In this document: positions 16,002 to 24,677 of the stretch, piece by piece | Layout: each line of letters opens with the position of its first letter | Numbering within the stretch: the stretch's first letter is position 1 | Source: JADJTT01 sp049306275 | Lineage (GTDB): Bacteria > Bacteroidota > Bacteroidia > Chitinophagales > Saprospiraceae | Assembly (NCBI GenBank): GCA_049306275.1 | Contig: JBAQQB010000132.1 | Span: 58,971 to 122,970 of the forward strand | Length of the DNA stretch: 64,000 bases | Reading direction: 5' to 3' | Notes under the pieces: model-generated | The model's database searches: none | Told to the model about the DNA's origin: nothing | What the model saw: only the letters and a program-made list of their open reading frames with translations | Position numbers and translations under genes: made by a program

Positions 16002-17891
16002 TTACTCTGTCAACTCCATGACCTCTCCCGCTTTTGCTTCCACTTCGTCTTTCTCCAGCCTCAGGTTGTCGATGATGAAATCCTGCCGCTCCTGGGAGTT
16101 TTTGCCCATGTAGTAGGCCAATACATCATCGAGGTCTGTCTGGTCATTGAAAAATACGGGCTCAAGCCGGATGTCCTCCCCGATAAAATCCTTGAATTCG
16201 GAGGGAGAAATCTCGCCAAGCCCCTTGAACCGGGTGATCTCGGCCTTTCCCTTCAGCTTTTTGATGGCCTCCTGCTTCTCCGCCTCGCTGTAGCAGTAGT
16301 AGGTCTTGTTCTTGTCGCGCACGCGGAACAGCGGCGTGTCGAGGATGTACAAATGACCCGCCCTGACCAGATCGGGGAAAAACTGCAGGAAGAAAGTGAG
16401 CAACAACAGGCGGATGTGCATGCCGTCGACATCGGCGTCTGTGGCGATCACTACGCGGTTGTATCGCAGGTCCTCCAGGCTGTCTTCGATGTTGAGGGCG
16501 TGCTGCAGGAGGTTGAATTCCTCATTTTCATACACTACTTTCTTGGTCAGCCCGTAGCAGTTGAGCGGTTTGCCCCGCAGGCTGAACACCGCCTGGGTCT
16601 GCACATCGCGCGCCTTGGTGATAGAGCCGCTCGCGGAGTCGCCTTCGGTGATGAAGATGGTGGTGGCGAGCCTGTCTTCGTCAGACACGCTCCTGCCGCC
16701 TTCGTTGAAATGGAGACGGCAATCGCGAAGCTTCTTGTTGTGGAGGTTGGCCTTCTTGGCGCGCTGGTTCGCCAGCTTCTTGATGTCGGCGATCTCCTTG
16801 CGCTCGCGCTCCGACTGCATGATGCGCTTTTGCATTTCCTTCGCCACCTCCGGGTTCTTGTGCAGGAAGTTGTCGAGCTCCCGCTTGAGGAAGTCGTTGA
16901 CGAAAGTGCGCAGCGACGGCCCGTCGGGACCCACGTCCTGGCTGCCGAGCTTGGTTTTGGTCTGCGATTCAAACACCGGCTCCTCGATCCGCACGCTGAC
17001 CGCGGCGATGATGGAAGCCCGCACGTCCTTGGGATCGTAGTTCTTGTTGAAAAATTCCCGTATTGTCTTCACCACCGCTTCCTTAAAGGCGTTGAGGTGG
17101 GTGCCCCCCTGCGTAGTGTGCTGGCCGTTGACGAAGGAGTAGTACTGCTCGCCGTATTGGGAACCGTGCGTAATGGCCACCTCGATATCCTCTCCTTTGA
17201 GGTGGATGATGGGGTAGCAAAGGTGCTCAGACTGGGTGCGGCGGCTCAGCAGGTCGAGCAGGCCGTCTTTGGAGAAAAAGGTCTTGCCATTGTAGTGGAT
17301 CTTGAGCCCCGAGTTCAGATAGGCGTAATTCCAGAGCTGGCTCTCCACGTATTCGCTGCGGAAGCGGTAGTGCCGGAAAATCTGCGAATCCGGCCGGAAC
17401 ACCACCCGTGTGCCGTTTTTGTCGTCCGACTTCTTGAGGGCGTGGTCTTTGGTGATTTCCCCCTGCTGAAATTCAGCGACCTTGGTCTTGCCGTCCCGCA
17501 CCGCCTGCACCAGGAAATAATCCGACAGCGCGTTGACGGCCTTCGTACCTACGCCGTTGAGGCCCACCGATTTCTTGAACGCCTTGGAGTCGTACTTTCC
17601 CCCGGTATTGATCTTGGAAACGCAGTCGATCACTTTTCCCAAAGGAATACCGCGGCCGAAATCGCGCACTTCCACTTCACCCTCCTCCACACTGACCCGG
17701 ATTTCCTTGCCGTGGCCCATGACGTATTCATCGATAGAGTTGTCGATCACTTCCTTGAGCAGGACGTAAATACCATCGTCGGGAGAGGAGCCGTCTCCCA
17801 GTTTTCCGATATACATACCCGGACGCATCCGGATGTGCTCCCGCCAGTCCAACGATCGGATGTTCTCCTCGGTATAGGTTATTTTCTCCAT
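16002..17891 (-). CDS. parE: DNA topoisomerase IV subunit B
   Basis: A 629-residue type IIA topoisomerase ATPase subunit, which relaxes and decatenates DNA together with ParC. The N-terminal GHKL ATPase has HIRMRPGMYIGKLGD, the VIDNSIDEY metal/ATP site, DFGRGIP and GLNGVGTKAVNALS. The TOPRIM domain has ITEGDSASG and ATDADVDGMHIR. Features such as SLDWREHIRMRPG and the short length match the Bacteroidota ParE group rather than GyrB. ParC is not adjacent, which is somewhat unusual. A good promoter lies at 17962-17992. Confidence 0.9.
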   Translation of the reverse strand: MEKITYTEENIRSLDWREHIRMRPGMYIGKLGDGSSPDDGIYVLLKEVIDNSIDEYVMGHGKEIRVSVEEGEVEVRDFGRGIPLGKVIDCVSKINTGGKYDSKAFKKSVGLNGVGTKAVNALSDYFLVQAVRDGKTKVAEFQQGEITKDHALKKSDDKNGTRVVFRPDSQIFRHYRFRSEYVESQLWNYAYLNSGLKIHYNGKTFFSKDGLLDLLSRRTQSEHLCYPIIHLKGEDIEVAITHGSQYGEQYYSFVNGQHTTQGGTHLNAFKEAVVKTIREFFNKNYDPKDVRASIIAAVSVRIEEPVFESQTKTKLGSQDVGPDGPSLRTFVNDFLKRELDNFLHKNPEVAKEMQKRIMQSERERKEIADIKKLANQRAKKANLHNKKLRDCRLHFNEGGRSVSDEDRLATTIFITEGDSASGSITKARDVQTQAVFSLRGKPLNCYGLTKKVVYENEEFNLLQHALNIEDSLEDLRYNRVVIATDADVDGMHIRLLLLTFFLQFFPDLVRAGHLYILDTPLFRVRDKNKTYYCYSEAEKQEAIKKLKGKAEITRFKGLGEISPSEFKDFIGEDIRLEPVFFNDQTDLDDVLAYYMGKNSQERQDFIIDNLRLEKDEVEAKAGEVMELTE

Positions 17892-17961
17892 TAGTATTCG
17901 GGTTCTTTTGGCAATGACAAGCTAAAATAGGTAAAAACGGCAATCTCTGGTTTTATCCTCA

Positions 17962-17992
17962 CAAATTTATGTTTTTTATGCAAAAAATTCAA
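17962..17992 (-). promoter_or_regulatory. Bacteroidota promoter for parE
   Basis: On the minus strand, TTG (17990-17992) is followed by 20 bases and then TAAATTTG (17969-17962), matching the -33/-7 pattern. The start codon is about 70 bases downstream. Confidence 0.55.
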
Positions 17993-18037
17993 CAATTTGT
18001 TTGTTTTAAAACAAGTCGTTGCGCCTGTACTTTTTCT

Positions 18038-18045
18038 TATCTTCG
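18038..18045 (+). promoter_or_regulatory. probable -7 box for the HTTM gene
   Basis: TATCTTCG differs by one base from TAnnTTTG; the same octamer stands before recQ. It supports translation start at 18069 rather than 17997. Confidence 0.4.
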
Positions 18046-18068
18046 CTTCCATCATCCACCACCGGAGT

Positions 18069-19478
18069 ATGGAACGCCTTTTTCAACGGGTCGATATCGC
18101 TTCTCTCGTCTTTTTCCGGATCATTTTCGGCATCCTGGCCTTTACCGAGGTCATGGCCCTGTGGTTCTATTACCACCTGACCCTGCACGACTTCGACCCG
18201 GGCCGTTTTCAGTTCAAATACTTCGGCTTCGAATGGGTACGCCCATTTCCTGAGCCTTTCATGTCGGCCTTTTTCGCCCTGCTGGCCCTGGCCAGCCTGG
18301 GGATCATGCTGGGGAAATGGTATCGCGCCTCCGCCCTGATCTTTGCGCTGGGCTTCACGTATTCTTTTTTGTTGGAAAAGGCGCACTACCTCAACCACGG
18401 CTATTTTTTCTGCTGGATCGCCTTCACCATGTTCTTCCTGCCCGCCCATCGCGGCTGGTCGCTCGATGCGGCCCGCAAGCCTTCCCTTCAGCGCCGGACC
18501 ATCCCGTTTTGGTCCGTAGCCGTGCTGCCTTTCATGATGGGCGTAGTGTATTTCTACGGCGGACTCGCCAAGCTCAACCCCGACTGGCTGCAGGCCGTGC
18601 CGCTGAAGACCTGGCTGAGCATGAAATCGAACCTCCCGATCGTCGGCCCGCTGCTGGCGAAAGAAGCTACCGCCTGGTTCATGGCCTACGGCGGCCTCCT
18701 GCTCGACCTGAGCATCGCCTTCCTCCTGCTCTTCCGCAAAACCCGTCTTTTGGCCCTGGCCGCCGCCCTGTTTTTCCACCTCGCCAACACCATCATTTTC
18801 AATATCGGCATCTTCCCCTGGCTCTCCCTGGCCCTCACCCTCCTCTTCTTCCCCCCCGGCCTGCCTCGCCGCTGGATCACGGGCCTGCGCCGCTGGAAAC
18901 CCATCGACCGCTGGGCCGGACGCTGGGATCAGCGCATGGCGGAAGCGCCTGAAAACGAGACCTGGCACGATGCCCCCCGCTTCAAGCCCTGGATCAAAGC
19001 CGCCCTGATCCTGCTCGTGGGCTTCCACTTGCTCTACCCGCTGCGCCACCACGCGCTGCAAGGCCCCGTCGCCTGGACGGAAGAGGGCCACCGCTTCTCC
19101 TGGCGCATGATGCTGCGCTGGAAAACCGGCTACGGCAACTTCGCGGTCGTCGACCCGGAAACCGGCGAGCGGCAACTGGTCAAACCGGAAGATTATCTTT
19201 CCAAAAAACAAAAACAGAAACTCCTCACCCACCCCGATATGATCCTGCAATTCGCGCATTTCCTGCGCGACAAATGGTGCGATGAAGGAAAAGAGGACGT
19301 GCAGGTCTTCGCCAACATCAAAGCCCAGCTCAACGGCCGCCCCTACCAGCCGTTCATCGACCCCGAAACCGACCTTGCAAAGGTGGAATGGCAAGCCCTG
19401 AAACCTGCTCCCTGGATCGTACCACTGGAAATGCCCGAAGAAGAAAACGCTGAGGAGTCTATTCCTGAAAATGAATGA
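18069..19478 (+). CDS. HTTM / vitamin K-dependent gamma-carboxylase-like membrane protein
   Basis: A 469-residue polytopic membrane protein. MERLFQRVDIASLVFFRIIFG is the typical N-terminal pattern of the HTTM domain (four-helix membrane part of gamma-carboxylase homologues). Many hydrophobic helices follow to about residue 350, including KAHYLNHGYFFCWIAF and PFMMGVVYFYGGLAKLNPDWL, then a soluble tail (FSWRMMLRWKTGYGNF, DPETGERQ). Bacterial homologues have no assigned substrate, so gamma-carboxylation should not be assumed. An in-frame ATG at 17997 would add 24 mostly hydrophobic residues and overlap the parE promoter, so 18069 is preferred. Its last 20 bases overlap the convergent lipoprotein gene. 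Confidence 0.8.
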   Translation: MERLFQRVDIASLVFFRIIFGILAFTEVMALWFYYHLTLHDFDPGRFQFKYFGFEWVRPFPEPFMSAFFALLALASLGIMLGKWYRASALIFALGFTYSFLLEKAHYLNHGYFFCWIAFTMFFLPAHRGWSLDAARKPSLQRRTIPFWSVAVLPFMMGVVYFYGGLAKLNPDWLQAVPLKTWLSMKSNLPIVGPLLAKEATAWFMAYGGLLLDLSIAFLLLFRKTRLLALAAALFFHLANTIIFNIGIFPWLSLALTLLFFPPGLPRRWITGLRRWKPIDRWAGRWDQRMAEAPENETWHDAPRFKPWIKAALILLVGFHLLYPLRHHALQGPVAWTEEGHRFSWRMMLRWKTGYGNFAVVDPETGERQLVKPEDYLSKKQKQKLLTHPDMILQFAHFLRDKWCDEGKEDVQVFANIKAQLNGRPYQPFIDPETDLAKVEWQALKPAPWIVPLEMPEEENAEESIPENE

Positions 19479-20406
19479 TGGCGCCGCCTTCTCCGGCCAG
19501 CCAGCCCTCATTGCCCACGACGTGGATATCGTAGAAATCGATTTCCGGCAAATCCTCCAGTTGCATCCAATCCTCCCCGCCATTCGTGGTTTTCCACACC
19601 AGACCGCCGTCGCCTGCGAGATAGCCGGTCTCTTCATCTACGAAAAATACCGCCCGGAAAGGCATGTTGGGCACCCAGATATTCCCTCCGTCGCGTAACT
19701 TTTCCCAGCTCCTGCCCCCGTCGGTCGTCTTGAGTATCGTACCGGCATATCCCACAATGTAACCTGTCTCTTCCGTCGGGAAATGTATGCCTCTGAAATG
19801 GTCTCCGCCAACTGGCAAGGGGAACCAGGTTCTGCCTCCGTCTTCCGACCGCAACACCAGCCCATAACCCGCCGCTATGGCCGTCTGATCGGTCACAAAA
19901 CTCACGGCGTTCATCTCTTCAGCCATTTCGATGAAGGTATCGAATTGGAATTGAGCGTCCAGACGCGCAATAATGCCGTTTTTATATCCATCCCCTCCTG
20001 CCAGGAGGGTTCCATATGGCCGGTGCGACACCCCCCGGTAGAATCTCCAGACCGGGTACCGGTAAAACTGCCACTGCACATCCTGAAAACCGCGACTGAA
20101 CACATACCCGTCGATTCCCGCTGCCACGCCCTCTCCCTCCTGGTCAAAATCGAGCGCAAATAACTGTTTGTTGGTCAGCGAATCTGCCTTCCAGTGCCTG
20201 CCTCCATCAGTAGTAATCAGCGAAACGCCCTGGTACCAGGTATTGCCGCCCACGGCTACCCCCCGCTGCGCATCCAGAAAATAAATAGCGCTGAGGTTGA
20301 AAGCGGTACCGCTGTCCTGCCTCTCCCACACTACGGGCATCTTCTCCTTCCCGCAGCCCATAAATAAAACTGCAAAAACAAATACTCCAAAAAACCTCAT
20401 AACCAA
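19459..20406 (-). CDS. Ycf48-like beta-propeller lipoprotein
   Basis: A 315-residue protein with a lipoprotein signal (LFMGC at residues 14-18). The mature part has at least four BNR/Ycf48 blades with the Asp-box-like repeat T-D-G-G-R-x-W: TTDGGRHW, SEDGGRTW, TTDGGRSW and TTNGGEDW. In phototrophs Ycf48 helps photosystem II assembly; in Bacteroidota such proteins are common envelope lipoproteins without known function. It is co-directional with the FemAB-like gene 36 bases upstream, probably one operon, and overlaps the convergent HTTM gene by 20 bp at the 3' ends. Confidence 0.8.
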   Translation of the reverse strand: MVMRFFGVFVFAVLFMGCGKEKMPVVWERQDSGTAFNLSAIYFLDAQRGVAVGGNTWYQGVSLITTDGGRHWKADSLTNKQLFALDFDQEGEGVAAGIDGYVFSRGFQDVQWQFYRYPVWRFYRGVSHRPYGTLLAGGDGYKNGIIARLDAQFQFDTFIEMAEEMNAVSFVTDQTAIAAGYGLVLRSEDGGRTWFPLPVGGDHFRGIHFPTEETGYIVGYAGTILKTTDGGRSWEKLRDGGNIWVPNMPFRAVFFVDEETGYLAGDGGLVWKTTNGGEDWMQLEDLPEIDFYDIHVVGNEGWLAGEGGAIIHFQE

Positions 20407-20416
20407 AATTTTCCCA

Positions 20417-20444
20417 CCCCAACAACCTAATAACCCAACAACCT
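20417..20444. repeat. AACCCAACAACC-type repeat, copy A
   Basis: CCAACAACCTAATAACCCAA followed by CAACCT. The 15-mer AATAACCCAACAACC (20429-20443) recurs exactly at 21417-21431, and a close reverse-complement form stands at 51706-51728. Confidence 0.6.
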
Positions 20445-21348
20445 AGCTCCCCAACCATCCCAACACCCCCTTCCTCTCTTTCTCCAACACAAAGTAAGTA
20501 TTCGGCTTCGCCCCCATCTCCTCCGCCAGCCCGCCAAGGCCATCGCTGTTCAGGTCGAGCAGCAGCGGGCGGCCTGCGTGACTCTGAAGCAGGGTGTTGA
20601 ACAGGTATTCCAGCGCCCCGTTTTCCTTGCCTTTTCGCGACGCCACCGGCACGAGGCTCACTACCTTGCCATGGCTGTAAAGGTAGAAATTGACGGCCAG
20701 CAAATCGCCCCCGGCGCCGGCTACGCCCGCGGCAAAACCCCAGCCCCGGTGCAGCGCATTGTACATGATGCGCAGCAGGGCATGGGCCCGCGTGTCGCGG
20801 TCGCGATCCGGCGCCCCATGCACGCGGTAAAAATCTGCCACCTGCTCGGGCTTGACATTGGAAACGGGCAGCAACCCAGCCTTCTCCGCCTTGGCCAATT
20901 GCAGGAAAAATTCCTTGCCATAAGCCCCCGCCAGTTCCTCATACGAAGGCGAAAGCAAGAGCTGGTAATTGGTCTGCGGTTCGAGGCGATACCCCTTCGC
21001 CTCCGGCAAAAAGTTCTGCTCGTTCAGGTGCAGGCGGATACTGCCATAAGCATCCGGTATTGCCTCTACAAATGCCCGGATGCGCTGCTTCGACAACACG
21101 TGGATGGAGTAAATCCCCAATTCCCTCATCCAGGGTGGCTGCACCAGGTTTCTGCCGCCAAACCGGCCCTGCTTCCACACGAGCGGGAAAACCGACTCGT
21201 AATCGCCCTCCACCAGCGCGTCCCAATCCTTGGCTACATGATCCAGATACCACATGTAGCCGAAGATGTTCCCGTTGCCCGCATAGTGCACGCAGGAATT
21301 CCACTTCGTTTTGTCGATTTCTTCCCGGGGTACAAAGCGTATTTCCAT
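20443..21348 (-). CDS. FemAB/GNAT-like acyltransferase, substrate unknown
   Basis: A 301-residue soluble protein with the two-lobed FemAB/BioF2-like GNAT pattern: N-terminal NIFGYMWYLDHVAKDWDALV and FPLVWKQGRFGGRNLVQPPW, central EEFFLQLAKAEKAGLLPV-like helices, and GDLLAVNFYLYSHGKVVSLVPVASRKGKENGALEYLFNTLL as the acyl-CoA or aminoacyl-tRNA half. FemAB relatives add amino acids to peptidoglycan side chains; others are plain acetyltransferases. It is divergent from the D-amino-acid-like operon at 21440 across a palindromic promoter region, which hints at a shared theme (inference). Confidence 0.65.
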   Translation of the reverse strand: MEIRFVPREEIDKTKWNSCVHYAGNGNIFGYMWYLDHVAKDWDALVEGDYESVFPLVWKQGRFGGRNLVQPPWMRELGIYSIHVLSKQRIRAFVEAIPDAYGSIRLHLNEQNFLPEAKGYRLEPQTNYQLLLSPSYEELAGAYGKEFFLQLAKAEKAGLLPVSNVKPEQVADFYRVHGAPDRDRDTRAHALLRIMYNALHRGWGFAAGVAGAGGDLLAVNFYLYSHGKVVSLVPVASRKGKENGALEYLFNTLLQSHAGRPLLLDLNSDGLGGLAEEMGAKPNTYFVLEKERKGVLGWLGS

Positions 21349-21354
21349 CCTCTT

Positions 21355-21376
21355 TTGTTATTACCTTCGATAACAA
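21355..21376. promoter_or_regulatory. palindrome enclosing a -7 box, between divergent genes
   Basis: TTGTTAT (21355-21361) and ATAACAA (21370-21376) are perfect inverted arms. The eight bases between them are TACCTTCG, a one-mismatch TAnnTTTG box on the plus strand. A regulator bound to the palindrome would cover the promoter of the 21440 operon (inference). Confidence 0.5.
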
Positions 21377-21402
21377 TTCTCTCAAAAAATAGATGCGCCC
21401 AT

Positions 21403-21432
21403 CAACCTAAAAACCCAATAACCCAACAACCC
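21403..21432. repeat. AACCCAACAACC-type repeat, copy B
   Basis: CAACCTAAAAACCCAATAAC followed by CCAACAACCC, in the leader of the 21440 operon just before the start codon. It shares an exact 15-mer with copy A. Confidence 0.6.
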
Positions 21433-21439
21433 ACATGCC

Positions 21440-22501
21440 ATGCTAATCCTCGACGGCGTTAAACACGACCAATTCTCGATCAGCAAGGAAGCCCAGGAAC
21501 TGAGCCTGATGGTGAAAGACCCCTCCCTGTCTCTGGTCGACCGCCTGGAATGTTTTGAAGACATCATCAATATAGAGGTCGGCGATACCAACCTCAACCG
21601 CTCCCGCGCCATCGAGCGCAAATACGACCTGCGTCAGGTCTTCATCAAATTTGAAGGCAACAACCCTACGGGCACCCAGAAAGACCGCATCGCCTTCGCG
21701 CAGGTCCACGACGCCCTCCGCCGGGGATTCACCACCATCAGCGTGGCGACCTGCGGCAACTACGGCAGCGCCATCGCCTTCGCCGCCTACCTCGGCGGAC
21801 TCGAATGCAAGATATTCATCCCGGAATCCTACCACACCAACCGAGTCACCGAAATGGAGAAATTCGGGGCACAGATCATCCGCCACCCCGGCTCCTACGA
21901 AGATTCCGTCTGGGAGTCGATCCGCAGGGCAGAACAGCTCGAATGGTACGACGCCAACCCCGGCGGCGCCAATACGCCCTTGCAAATCAGGGCCTATGCC
22001 CAGATCGCTGAAGAGATCTACGACGTGCTCAACGACGCGCCTAAAATGGTGGCCGTACCCGTCTCCAACGGAACCCTCCTCGCAGGTATCCACCGCGGCT
22101 TCGTCGCGCTCTACAAACGGGGGAAAACCTCCAGGATTCCCAAACTGATCGCCGGATCTTCCTCCGGTAAAAACCCCATCATTCAGTCTTTCAATAAAGG
22201 GCTGAACCATTGCGAAGACCTCGACCCCGCCAAAATCAAAGAAACGGAGTGGAACGAACCCCTCATCAACTGGCACAGCTTCGACGGGGAGGAGGCGCTC
22301 TACGCCCTGCACGAGTCGAAGGGCGAAGCGTTCAATATCAGCGACGCCAAACTGCTGTCGCACAGCCAGTTCCTGACCAGGGAGGAAGGCCTCCTGGTGC
22401 TTCCCGCCTCCACCGCCGGACTGGCGGCACTGCTCGAACACCACGCCAAACACCCACTCGAACCCGATCGCTACGTCGCCATCATCACCGCAAAAAGATA
22501 A
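21440..22501 (+). CDS. threonine-synthase-like PLP-dependent enzyme (fold type II)
   Basis: A 353-residue PLP enzyme. The lysine motif NNPTGTQKDR (Lys81) and the following SVATCGNYGSAIAFAAYLGG phosphate/substrate loop place it near threonine synthase and related lyases/dehydratases; PVSNGTLLAGIHRGF is the glycine-rich phosphate-binding region. It lacks the N-terminal domain of true threonine synthases and is shorter than usual. It starts the operon PLP enzyme-DUF1611-epimerase-HMA (7 bases to the next gene). Acting on an amino acid from peptidoglycan or D-glutamate metabolism is an inference from context; the exact reaction cannot be read from sequence. Confidence 0.75.
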   Translation: MLILDGVKHDQFSISKEAQELSLMVKDPSLSLVDRLECFEDIINIEVGDTNLNRSRAIERKYDLRQVFIKFEGNNPTGTQKDRIAFAQVHDALRRGFTTISVATCGNYGSAIAFAAYLGGLECKIFIPESYHTNRVTEMEKFGAQIIRHPGSYEDSVWESIRRAEQLEWYDANPGGANTPLQIRAYAQIAEEIYDVLNDAPKMVAVPVSNGTLLAGIHRGFVALYKRGKTSRIPKLIAGSSSGKNPIIQSFNKGLNHCEDLDPAKIKETEWNEPLINWHSFDGEEALYALHESKGEAFNISDAKLLSHSQFLTREEGLLVLPASTAGLAALLEHHAKHPLEPDRYVAIITAKR

Positions 22502-22508
22502 ACCATCT

Positions 22509-23588
22509 ATGAAAAGAGTCATCGACGGCCCCGCTCTCGTCTACTGCGAAGGCGCCTTCAACACCCCCAACGGCAAAACCGCCCACGGCCTCGTCCGCTT
22601 CACCGAACGCTACGACGTGCTGGGCGTCATCGACAGCCGCTACGCCGGGCAGGACGCGCTCCAGGTTCTGGACGGCAAAACCGGCGGCATCCCCGTATTT
22701 GCTTCTACCCAGGAAGCACTCCATCAACACCCCGAGGCCCGGTATTTCGTCATCGGCCTCGCTCCCGATGGCGGACGCCTGCCCGCACACGCCATGACCG
22801 ATATCGAACTGGCCCTCAGCCACGGGCTCAACGTCGACTCCGGGCTCCACGACTTCCTCAGCGAAAAACTCCACCTGGTCAACCTGGCAGGCAAATACGG
22901 CTGCACCATCCGCGATATCCGCAAGCCGCCGCACCGCGATACCCTGCATTTCTTTTCGGGAAAAATTGAAGAAGTCGATTGCCTCAAACTCGCCATCCTG
23001 GGCACCGACTCCGCCATCGGTAAACGCACCACTGCCTGGATCATCGTGCATGGCTTCCGCAACAAAGGCCGCAAGGCCGAACTGGTAGGCACCGGCCAGA
23101 CCGCCTGGCTCCAGGGCGCCAAATACAGCCTGGTCATGGACTCCCTCATCAACGACTTCGTCGCCGGAGAGATCGAGCACGCCGTACACGAAGCCTGGAA
23201 AAACGAACAGCCCGGCGTCATCGTCATCGAAGGCCAGGGCAGCCTCATGAACCCCGCCTACCCCGGCGGCTTCGAGATCCTCGCCGCAGGCCGGCCTGAC
23301 TACGTCATCCTCCAGCACGCCCCCACAAGACTGGAATACGACGGCTTCCCAGGCTACCCCCTCCACCCCATCGGCCAACAGATCCAGGCCATCGAAATGA
23401 TCTCCGGCAAAAAGGTCGTCGCCCTCACCCTCAACCACGAAAATATGAAACCCGAAGAGATCCCCGCCGCCTGCGCCGCCCTCACCGCCCAAACCGGACT
23501 GCCCTGCTTCGACGTCCTGCACGATGGCCCAGAGGGGCTTGTCGAATTCCTCTTCACCCTTCACCCCTCACCCTTCACCCCCAAATGA
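22509..23588 (+). CDS. DUF1611 protein, candidate D-glutamate N-acetyltransferase (DgcN-like)
   Basis: A 359-residue protein with the two DUF1611 parts: a Rossmann-like N-terminal domain (LVRFTERYDVLGVIDSRYAG, FVIGLAPDGG) and a P-loop-like C-terminal domain (LAILGTDSAIGKRTTAW, residues about 161-177; VIVIEGQGSLMNPAYPGG). In marine bacteria and haloarchaea a DUF1611 enzyme, DgcN, acetylates D-glutamate before a racemase, DgcA, acts; here the next gene is exactly that partner type, overlapping by ATGA. Function by analogy only. The last residues (FTLHPSPFTPK) are encoded by TTCACCC heptamer repeats, so the C-terminus may be extended compared with relatives. Confidence 0.8.
   Translation: MKRVIDGPALVYCEGAFNTPNGKTAHGLVRFTERYDVLGVIDSRYAGQDALQVLDGKTGGIPVFASTQEALHQHPEARYFVIGLAPDGGRLPAHAMTDIELALSHGLNVDSGLHDFLSEKLHLVNLAGKYGCTIRDIRKPPHRDTLHFFSGKIEEVDCLKLAILGTDSAIGKRTTAWIIVHGFRNKGRKAELVGTGQTAWLQGAKYSLVMDSLINDFVAGEIEHAVHEAWKNEQPGVIVIEGQGSLMNPAYPGGFEILAAGRPDYVILQHAPTRLEYDGFPGYPLHPIGQQIQAIEMISGKKVVALTLNHENMKPEEIPAACAALTAQTGLPCFDVLHDGPEGLVEFLFTLHPSPFTPK
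23552..23582 (+). repeat. TTCACCC heptamer repeat inside the DUF1611 gene
   Basis: Four imperfect copies of TTCACCC at the 3' end of the DUF1611 coding sequence, encoding the tail FTLHPSPFTP. The same heptamer occurs in the oxidoreductase gene (44670-44697) and as a palindrome after atpG (47613-47673). Confidence 0.7.
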
Positions 23589-24646
23589 AAATCACCTCCC
23601 TCTCCTGCTACCCCATCGACCTGCCGCTGTCAGAGCCCTACACCATTTTCTACGAAACCGTCGACCGCAGTGTCAACGTCATCCTGAGGGTGGAGACCGA
23701 CAGCGGGCTGACGGGCTGGGGCTGCGCCGCGCCCGACCTGCCCGTGACCGGCGAAACGGCCGAAACGGTGATGAACGACTTCCACCAGTTCATCGAACCC
23801 ATCCTGCGAGGCTTGAACCCCCTGCACTACATCCGCGTCCACGAATCGGTGCGCAACCTCATCCCCGGCAGCCCCTCCGCCCTGGCCATGGTCGATATCG
23901 CCATGTACGACCTGGTCGCCAAACACGCCGGCATGCCGCTCTACCAGTTCCTCGGCGGCTACCGCGACAGCATTCCCACCAGCATCACCATCGGCATCCT
24001 GAGCGTGGAAGAGACCTTGAAAAAAGCCCGGGCCTACATCGAACAGGGATTTTTTATCCTCAAACTGAAAGGGGGGAAAAGCGTGGAAGAGGACATCGAA
24101 AAAATGATCCTGCTCCGCAAAGAATTTGGCAAAAGAATCGCCCTGCGCTTCGACGGCAACCAGGGCTACACCGCCGACGAGGCCTTGTATTTCATCCAGG
24201 AAACCGCCTCCGTCGGCATCGAGCTGATCGAACAGCCCACGATCAAGGACGACCTCCACCAGCTCCACCGAGTCACCAACGAGTCGCACCTGCCCATTAT
24301 GGCCGACGAAAGCCTCACCAACCTCATGGACGTTTTTCACCTCACGCGCCACGATGCCATCGATATGGTCAACATCAAGCTGATGAAGGTGGGCGGTATC
24401 ACCAACTCCCTCCACATCAACTCGGTGGCCAAAGCCGCCGGCGTGGAGGCTATGGTCGGCTGCATGGACGAATGCGAACTCGGCATCGCCGCAGGCCTCC
24501 ACCTGGCACTCAGCCGCCCCAACATCTACCACGCCGACCTCGACGGCCACCTCGACCTGCTCGACGATCCGTTCAAAGGCTTGATCAGGCTGGAAAAAGG
24601 GATCCTCTACCCGGGAGATGGCAACGGCCTCGGAACCATTGGCTGA
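23585..24646 (+). CDS. enolase-superfamily dipeptide epimerase / N-acetyl-glutamate racemase (DgcA-like)
   Basis: A 353-residue enolase-superfamily enzyme of the muconate-lactonising subgroup. The catalytic K-x-K is Lys160-Leu-Lys162 (FILKLKGG). Metal ligands are Asp190 (RFDGNQ), Glu216 (LIEQP) and Asp241 (ADES), and the second catalytic lysine is in NIKLMKVGG (Lys265 or Lys268). This is the pattern of L-Ala-D/L-Glu epimerases and of DgcA, which racemises N-acetyl-D-glutamate. It is translationally coupled to the DUF1611 gene (4-bp overlap). If the dipeptide-epimerase role is correct the operon would serve muropeptide recycling; if the DgcA role, D-glutamate catabolism. Confidence 0.85.
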   Translation: MKITSLSCYPIDLPLSEPYTIFYETVDRSVNVILRVETDSGLTGWGCAAPDLPVTGETAETVMNDFHQFIEPILRGLNPLHYIRVHESVRNLIPGSPSALAMVDIAMYDLVAKHAGMPLYQFLGGYRDSIPTSITIGILSVEETLKKARAYIEQGFFILKLKGGKSVEEDIEKMILLRKEFGKRIALRFDGNQGYTADEALYFIQETASVGIELIEQPTIKDDLHQLHRVTNESHLPIMADESLTNLMDVFHLTRHDAIDMVNIKLMKVGGITNSLHINSVAKAAGVEAMVGCMDECELGIAAGLHLALSRPNIYHADLDGHLDLLDDPFKGLIRLEKGILYPGDGNGLGTIG

Positions 24647-24677
24647 TCTCGCGCGTTTTCAATCAAAATCCAGAAAA

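Noticed and set aside
15936..17894. Long plus-strand frame opposite parE (652 codons)
   Set aside because: Antisense shadow of parE; no family resemblance, no promoter, and the opposite strand encodes a canonical ParE.
17892..17996. Start of the HTTM protein at ATG 17997
   Set aside because: It would overlap the parE promoter region and precede the likely -7 box at 18038; the family N-terminus fits ATG 18069.
18006..19637. Minus-strand frame opposite the HTTM gene
   Set aside because: Gln/Glu/Gly-rich translation typical of antisense frames; spans two real genes.
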